From Erysipelotrichaceae bacterium (GTDB lineage: Bacteria > Bacillota_I > Bacilli_A > Erysipelotrichales > Erysipelotrichaceae): a DNA stretch of 46,091 nt. A program made the position numbers and the translations under genes. Where the stretch lies: positions 1 to 46,091 of the forward strand of contig JAFYHQ010000021.1 of NCBI GenBank assembly GCA_017539105.1, written 5' to 3'. Below the pieces are notes generated by a model. The model was not told the origin of the DNA. It ran no database searches and worked only from the letters and a program-made list of their open reading frames with translations. This document shows, one piece after another, positions 41,776 to 46,091 of this stretch (position 1 is its first letter; the number at the start of each line of letters is the position of its first letter).

Positions 41776-43525
41776 AGGTAAACAATTCATTGATCCCATG
41801 ATCGACATCGATGAACTGGGAGTTGTATAAACGCTTGTAGAAGCCGTTGCGCTTCTTCATCAGCGTTTCATGATCGCCTTCTTCGATGATCTTTCCGTTT
41901 GACACGACCAGGATCTTGTCCGCGTTGCGGATGGTCGAAAGACGGTGGGCGACTACGATGGTGGTGCGGCCTTTCTTGAGGCTGTTCAAAGCTTCCTGTA
42001 TCAGTGCTTCCGTGGCGTTATCCAAAGAAGAAGTGGCTTCATCCAGAATCAGGATGGAAGGATTCTTCAGGAATACCCTGGCGATCGAAAGACGCTGCTT
42101 CTGACCTCCCGACAGGCGGATGCCCCGTTCCCCGATCTGGGTATCGAAACCCTCCGGAAGCGACATGATGTAGTCGTAGATATTGGCTTTCTTGGCGGCA
42201 TTGATGATCTCTTTCTCGGAAGCGTCTTCCTTTCCGTAAGCGATATTCTCATAGAAAGTCCCCGAAAACAGGAACACATCCTGCTGGACGATTCCGATAT
42301 GCTCGCGCAAGGAATGCATCGTGATGTCTTCGATATCGACGTTGTTGATGGTGATACGGCCGCTGTCCGCATGGTAGAACTTCGGAAGCAGATGGCAGAT
42401 CGTCGTCTTGCCTCCTCCGCTTGGTCCGACCAGAGCGACGGTCTTTCCTTTCGGAACGGTAAAGCTCACGTTCTGCAGGATCTCCCTATCATCCTCATGA
42501 TTGTAGGCAAAGCAGACATCTTCGAAACGGATATCGCCATTGAGACGCTTGTAGTCTCTGGCGCCTTCCCTGTCTTCTTCCACCGGCAGGTCGATGATTT
42601 CCACGAAACGCTCGAATCCGGTCGCGCCGTCGTTGAACTGTTCCATCCAGGAAACCAGCTGCAGGATCGGACTGGTAAAGAAACCGATCGAGACGATGAA
42701 AGAGGAATAATCTCCGAATGTGATCAGTCCGTTGTATAAGAAATAGCCTCCGCTGATCAGGCATACCACATTGAAGACATCAGTCACGAAGATGGTCGTA
42801 GCATGCTGGATGGCCATGGTGAAATACTGACCTTTCTTGGATTCGACGAAAGCTTTGTTTCCTTTTTCGAATTTGGCCATCTCGATTTCCGCATTGTTGA
42901 AGGCTTTCGTGATACGTATGCCCGAAACGGAAGAGTTTACGTCCGCATTGATCATGGCCAGCGATTTACGTGCTCTCCTGGACGATTTGAGGTGCTTCTT
43001 ACGCACGAACATCGTAATCAGCAATAAGAATGGGGAACACGAGAAAATGATCAGAGAAAGCGTCAGATTGATCCTGGAAAGATAGATCAGAGAAAAGACC
43101 AGAGAGAACGTGGACATCACGGCCATTTCCGGACCATGGTGAGCCAGTTCGGAGATCTCCTGCAGATCCGAAGTGATCCGCGACATGATCTGTCCGGTCT
43201 CGTTGTCGTCGTAAAAAGAGAATGGCAGCTGTTCCAGCTTGTGGAAGAGCTGTCTTCGCATATCTGCCTGCATATGGGTCCCTACCATGTGACCGTAGTA
43301 GTCCACGCAGTATTTCATGATCATCTTCAGGATGTATGCCAGAAGCAAAAGAATGCCGAAACGGATGATCAGTTCCGACTTTCTATTCGGAATCAGATCA
43401 TTCAGCATGTATCTCGTGATGATCGGATAAACGATGCCTATGGCTGAATTGCCTAAGGCGCAGGTCATATCCAGGATGAATGTCTTGAGATACGGTTTAT
43501 AGTAAGAAAAGAAACGCTTCAGCAT
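41774..43525 (-). CDS. ABC exporter, fused permease and ATPase (MsbA/BmrA type)
   Basis: A 583-residue half-transporter. Six membrane segments occupy about residues 15-310. The ATPase has Walker A GPSGGGKTTI (near 377-386), the signature LSGGQKQR and Walker B ILILDEATSSLD. Such proteins export lipids, drugs or peptides as homodimers; a single gene is present, so a homodimer is likely. A TAAAAT ends eight bases before the ATG, suggesting a leaderless mRNA. Confidence 0.93.
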   Translation of the reverse strand: MLKRFFSYYKPYLKTFILDMTCALGNSAIGIVYPIITRYMLNDLIPNRKSELIIRFGILLLLAYILKMIMKYCVDYYGHMVGTHMQADMRRQLFHKLEQLPFSFYDDNETGQIMSRITSDLQEISELAHHGPEMAVMSTFSLVFSLIYLSRINLTLSLIIFSCSPFLLLITMFVRKKHLKSSRRARKSLAMINADVNSSVSGIRITKAFNNAEIEMAKFEKGNKAFVESKKGQYFTMAIQHATTIFVTDVFNVVCLISGGYFLYNGLITFGDYSSFIVSIGFFTSPILQLVSWMEQFNDGATGFERFVEIIDLPVEEDREGARDYKRLNGDIRFEDVCFAYNHEDDREILQNVSFTVPKGKTVALVGPSGGGKTTICHLLPKFYHADSGRITINNVDIEDITMHSLREHIGIVQQDVFLFSGTFYENIAYGKEDASEKEIINAAKKANIYDYIMSLPEGFDTQIGERGIRLSGGQKQRLSIARVFLKNPSILILDEATSSLDNATEALIQEALNSLKKGRTTIVVAHRLSTIRNADKILVVSNGKIIEEGDHETLMKKRNGFYKRLYNSQFIDVDHGINELFT

Positions 43526-43584
43526 ACAGGTTCATTTTAACATAATGCATTCTGTTCTTCGTGGAAATAACTCCTATGTATATG

Positions 43585-44163
43585 TCAGGTTTTAATTACA
43601 ATCGATTTGATAATCTCATAAAAGCCTGCTGTGTCATTACCGGAAAGATATCTACGGATAACTCCACAGACATTATCTGCAAACTGCAGACCTTTGCTAT
43701 TGTATGACAGGTCATATGAAATCGATATCACGTTTTAATTATTCTGTATTCTATTTATTACATCCTGTTCGAATCTTGAATTGCCAAACGCATCAAAAGT
43801 GATGATTAAAACATCGTCATCTATAGAACTAACTATATTATTTAATAGTTTGATATATGTGTTTTCTCTATCTTTATGGTTCCATTTATCTATCATCCGC
43901 ACAGATGAATAAATGACTTGACAATCAAATGTATTGAGTTTTTCAAGCAGTTTTCTTTTGATATGTTGATAGGAATGATCCAATAGGGTCCCTTTAAATA
44001 TGTATGTGATTTTTTCTTTCTATTTTCTGTTCATCGGAATACTATCGATAGATTTCTTGAATTGTTTATATGCCATGAGCATTTCCTGCTCGCTCCCTGT
44101 CAGGATTCCCCCTACAATAAAATTCATTTCATCCATTGACTCATCGATATACAGATACTTCAT
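43585..44163 (-). pseudogene. DUF3800 gene interrupted by two in-frame stop codons
   Basis: Read continuously in one frame from 44163 to 43585, this 192-codon region matches the DUF3800 layout. It has an N-terminal YLYIDES strand and FIVGGIL, a middle HSYQHIKRKLLEKL, VIYSSVR, YIKLLNNIV and LIITFDAF, and a C-terminal ISYDLSYNSKGLQFADNVCGVIR. Codon 48 is TAG (44020-44022) and codon 143 is TAA (43735-43737). No frameshift is needed. DUF3800 proteins have an RNase H-like acidic core and unknown roles, often in mobile or defence contexts. The region is more AT-rich than its neighbours, suggesting transfer. Decay is the simplest reading. Confidence 0.78.
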
Positions 44164-44396
44164 TCTATGGAAAAAGAAAAAGTGAGGGCCCGCATCAATC
44201 TGCACATCCAACATCCATCTGCCGGAAACCGACACTTAATCTACTATTAACATGAATTCGATTTTCGTTCAATGTCAAACTGTCACATTTCATTATTTAT
44301 TTGCTGAATATGTGAAATATGAAAATACAGTTTGCGAATGCTTCAAGCCGGAACAGTTTTTTCAGTACAGATATGTTCTGCTGACCATTCCTATCC
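44164..44396. other. AT-rich intergenic stretch upstream of the DUF3800 pseudogene
   Basis: No gene is supported here. The only structure seen is an 8-bp inverted repeat, CAAACTGT (44276-44283) and ACAGTTTG (44327-44334), around a 43-base AT-rich loop. It could be part of a decayed mobile segment. Confidence 0.4.
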
Positions 44397-44843
44397 TTAC
44401 CACAGTTCCACAGGCTGATCTTCGATGCTTGCTTCGGATGTCAGGATGTCTTTCCCCTCAACCACGTAAAACAGGAAAAGATAAGCCATGTCCATCGTCA
44501 GACCCCGTTCCCTGCCGATCTGCAGCTTGATGACATCTCCCTCAGTCTCAACTTCTTTCAAAGAAAGCCTGTTGGATCCGCTTCTTTCATCCGAAAACAT
44601 CGCAACAAGGTTATGTTCTTCAAAGAAAGCCTCGTCATAAAACTCTTCCGTTTTCAAGATGAACTCTTCCGATAAACCGATCATTCCTTCCTTCAGAAAG
44701 GCATCAAAATTCCCGAAAGAAACAAATACTTTCGAAAAGATATAAGCATCCCCTAACGGATGATCCGAAATTGCATCGAGATAGCGATAGGTCTCTTCAT
44801 CGAAACGGATCTGCGTCCTGCATATGTTCAATCTATTTTCCAT
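44397..44843 (-). CDS. Hypothetical protein, unrecognised
   Basis: A 148-residue acidic soluble protein. It opens with RTQIRFDEETYRYLDAI, continues with alternating strands, and contains a hydrophobic segment AYLFLFYVV near the C-terminus that looks like a buried strand rather than a membrane helix. No family is recognised. A TAACAT hexamer lies six bases before the ATG. It is divergent from the gene at 44894, sharing a 50-base intergenic region. Confidence 0.65.
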   Translation of the reverse strand: MENRLNICRTQIRFDEETYRYLDAISDHPLGDAYIFSKVFVSFGNFDAFLKEGMIGLSEEFILKTEEFYDEAFFEEHNLVAMFSDERSGSNRLSLKEVETEGDVIKLQIGRERGLTMDMAYLFLFYVVEGKDILTSEASIEDQPVELW

Positions 44844-44849
44844 ACTTCA

Positions 44850-44855
44850 ATGTTA
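44850..44855 (-). promoter_or_regulatory. TAACAT -10 element, six bases before ATG (leaderless)
   Basis: On the minus strand TAACAT is followed by TGAAGT and the ATG at 44843. Confidence 0.55.
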
Positions 44856-44893
44856 AATCAAAAGAATGATAAAGTATATGTAGGAGTATTGTT

Positions 44894-46084
44894 ATGAACC
44901 ATGAAATGATCAGACTGAATGAACTGACGATCTATAGCGAAAAGACCGGAAAACAGTATGTGAAGATGCTGGTACCGGAAGGATGGAGCAGTACGATCGA
45001 TCGCTATGAGGATGCCTGCGGAGGCTATTGCATGCCGGATGTTTTCGAGATCACGAACAACGCTCCGGATGGAAGCTGCAGCATCCGTTACCATTCCATG
45101 ACTTCTTATCTCGATGACGAGCTGCATCCCCGTGCGGATGGAACCATCGATGAAACGGGGCAGCTGCATAAGAAAACCATAGGCCTGGAAATGTATCTGG
45201 AAGAAGAGGCATTAAAACATTTCTCTGACAAGCAGGACCTGGCCTTTGTGGAGCATATCCCTTTCTCCGGCAACGATGTCAATACAAGAAAGATGTATGA
45301 AATAGAACTTGAGAAAGAAAAGGAAAAAGGAAGAAGACTGATCGATGCGTATTACGCAAGAGGCATCAGTGTCTATACCTATACGCAGGATGGCCGGAAG
45401 CATTATTATATGAATTCGGCCCTATTGACATCCAAGTATGTCATCAAAGAGAAAACGATCGACACGACCGGATTGAGCGAAGAAGATCTGCTGCGTCTTT
45501 ACCCGAACTGTCTCTATGATGAAGATAACGACCGCTATGTGCAGTTCATCGAACAGCAGGTCGAATGGGATGTCGATCAGGAACTGGGGATGGACTGTCT
45601 GGAAGAGGATTACGACTTTGCCTATGAACAGATCTTCCTGCCGGTGGTCAGGCACAATGTGCAGATCTGCGAGGATGTCTGGAACGATGTGAGAGAACGG
45701 ATGGAAAAGAAAGACACACCTGTGCAGAAGCCTGAGGTCGACGAAGAGGAACAGCGCAAGATCGAAGCGATCTGGGCGGAGTACCGTCGCTGGAAAGCAG
45801 AGAATGATGCGCGTACATTTGATTACATCAGAAACACGCAGGATGAGATCGCGGCGATCCACAACAGTTCCTATGAGAATGCAAAAAAGACGCACGACAA
45901 GATGAATGAACAGTGGTCGGATACCTTTCGGGGAGACCGGAGGTTTGTTGACGGTTACGGACACGAGCATGTGATCCATACCGACAATCATTACGCATAT
46001 AAAAAGGGCGACACTTATGTGACAAGCGACAGCCCTTTGGATAAACCGTTCGGTTTCGAGGAACTGAAAAAGAAGAAATACTGA
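44894..46084 (+). CDS. Hypothetical protein, unrecognised
   Basis: A 396-residue soluble acidic protein with no signal peptide or membrane segment. Residues about 1-240 are mixed alpha/beta, with LVPEGWSSTIDRYED and several Tyr-rich strands. Residues about 270-345 are strongly charged and likely helical or coiled (EVDEEEQRKIEAIWAEYRRW). The C-terminus is Tyr/His-rich and could be a surface loop. AGGAG precedes the ATG by eight bases. Both the N-terminal start and the stop (46082-46084) are inside the window. No function is proposed. Confidence 0.75.
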   Translation: MNHEMIRLNELTIYSEKTGKQYVKMLVPEGWSSTIDRYEDACGGYCMPDVFEITNNAPDGSCSIRYHSMTSYLDDELHPRADGTIDETGQLHKKTIGLEMYLEEEALKHFSDKQDLAFVEHIPFSGNDVNTRKMYEIELEKEKEKGRRLIDAYYARGISVYTYTQDGRKHYYMNSALLTSKYVIKEKTIDTTGLSEEDLLRLYPNCLYDEDNDRYVQFIEQQVEWDVDQELGMDCLEEDYDFAYEQIFLPVVRHNVQICEDVWNDVRERMEKKDTPVQKPEVDEEEQRKIEAIWAEYRRWKAENDARTFDYIRNTQDEIAAIHNSSYENAKKTHDKMNEQWSDTFRGDRRFVDGYGHEHVIHTDNHYAYKKGDTYVTSDSPLDKPFGFEELKKKKY

Positions 46085-46091
46085 TCAGATA

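Noticed and set aside
43585-44163. Stop-codon recoding as explanation of the DUF3800 stops
   Set aside because: Both TAG and TAA end many intact genes here (TAG in the DJ-1 gene, TAA in many), so general reassignment is not tenable.
44276-44334. Transposon terminal inverted repeats
   Set aside because: The 8-bp repeat encloses only 43 bases, with no transposase or target duplication.

Overview
The window looks like a chromosomal segment of a low-to-moderate GC Gram-positive bacterium (Bacillota), most likely of the Erysipelotrichia type. The evidence is indirect: rpmH-rnpA-yidC-khpB order, lipoproteins, a membrane-anchored GH25 lysozyme, QueH-type queuosine synthesis, YtqA/YtqB-like neighbours, WXG100 proteins with an EssC-like ATPase, and many hairpin-plus-T terminators. 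No IS element, prophage, CRISPR array or rRNA is visible. The assignment is inference; no 16S is present.

Layout. 1-261: end of a tRNA cluster (Gln, Lys, Gly) with terminator. 411-2920: a macro-fragment/SseB fusion, a GH25 lysozyme and a methyltransferase. 2928-4942 (minus): rpmH-rnpA-yidC-khpB from a clear promoter, without dnaA or mnmE/mnmG beside it. 5010-8985: a degenerate PTS permease, a DJ-1 protein, a Gp37/Gp68-like protein and a MalY/PatB-type lyase. 9061-12631 (minus): a polar amino acid ABC importer whose operon runs on into a VOC protein and a short-chain dehydrogenase. 12777-15316 (minus): AI-2E-type permease, PPase-like protein, DEDD exonuclease and a small membrane protein. 15354-20533: tgt-queA-SpoIIE-type phosphatase-queH. 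20573-22169: a lone EIIC and 5-formyl-THF cyclo-ligase. 22179-24305 (minus): a His-less acyltransferase-like protein and a DUF2974 hydrolase. 24363-26809: a zinc/cadmium operon (HMA protein, P1B ATPase, ArsR regulator) with a perfect ArsR-type operator. 26851-30571: Zn-dependent PLC-like protein, Atg22-like transporter, YtqA and YtqB. 30563-33202: a DUF4015 glycosidase, a structured intergenic element and a metallophosphoesterase that has lost metal ligands.

33191-39495 (minus) is the most unusual block: two WXG100 proteins, a large BIG2-domain lipoprotein, a shortened EssC-like ATPase and a small EsaB/YukD-like protein, all tightly coupled. It resembles a stripped-down type VII secretion (T7SSb) system without EsaA, EssA or EssB. 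Next come a proteasome-fold hydrolase with Ser at the nucleophile position, a nitroreductase and galM in one operon, then an ABC exporter. 43585-44163 is a DUF3800 pseudogene with two in-frame stops in an AT-rich patch, followed by two unrecognised genes.

A theme across the window is transcription start architecture. At least nine genes have a -10 hexamer ending exactly six bases before the ATG, leaving no room for a ribosome binding site, so they should yield leaderless mRNAs. Most genes inside operons, and a few first genes, carry ordinary Shine-Dalgarno sequences. A second theme is fold-conserved proteins that have lost catalytic residues (PTS EIIB, metallophosphoesterase, E2/CAT-like, PPase-like).
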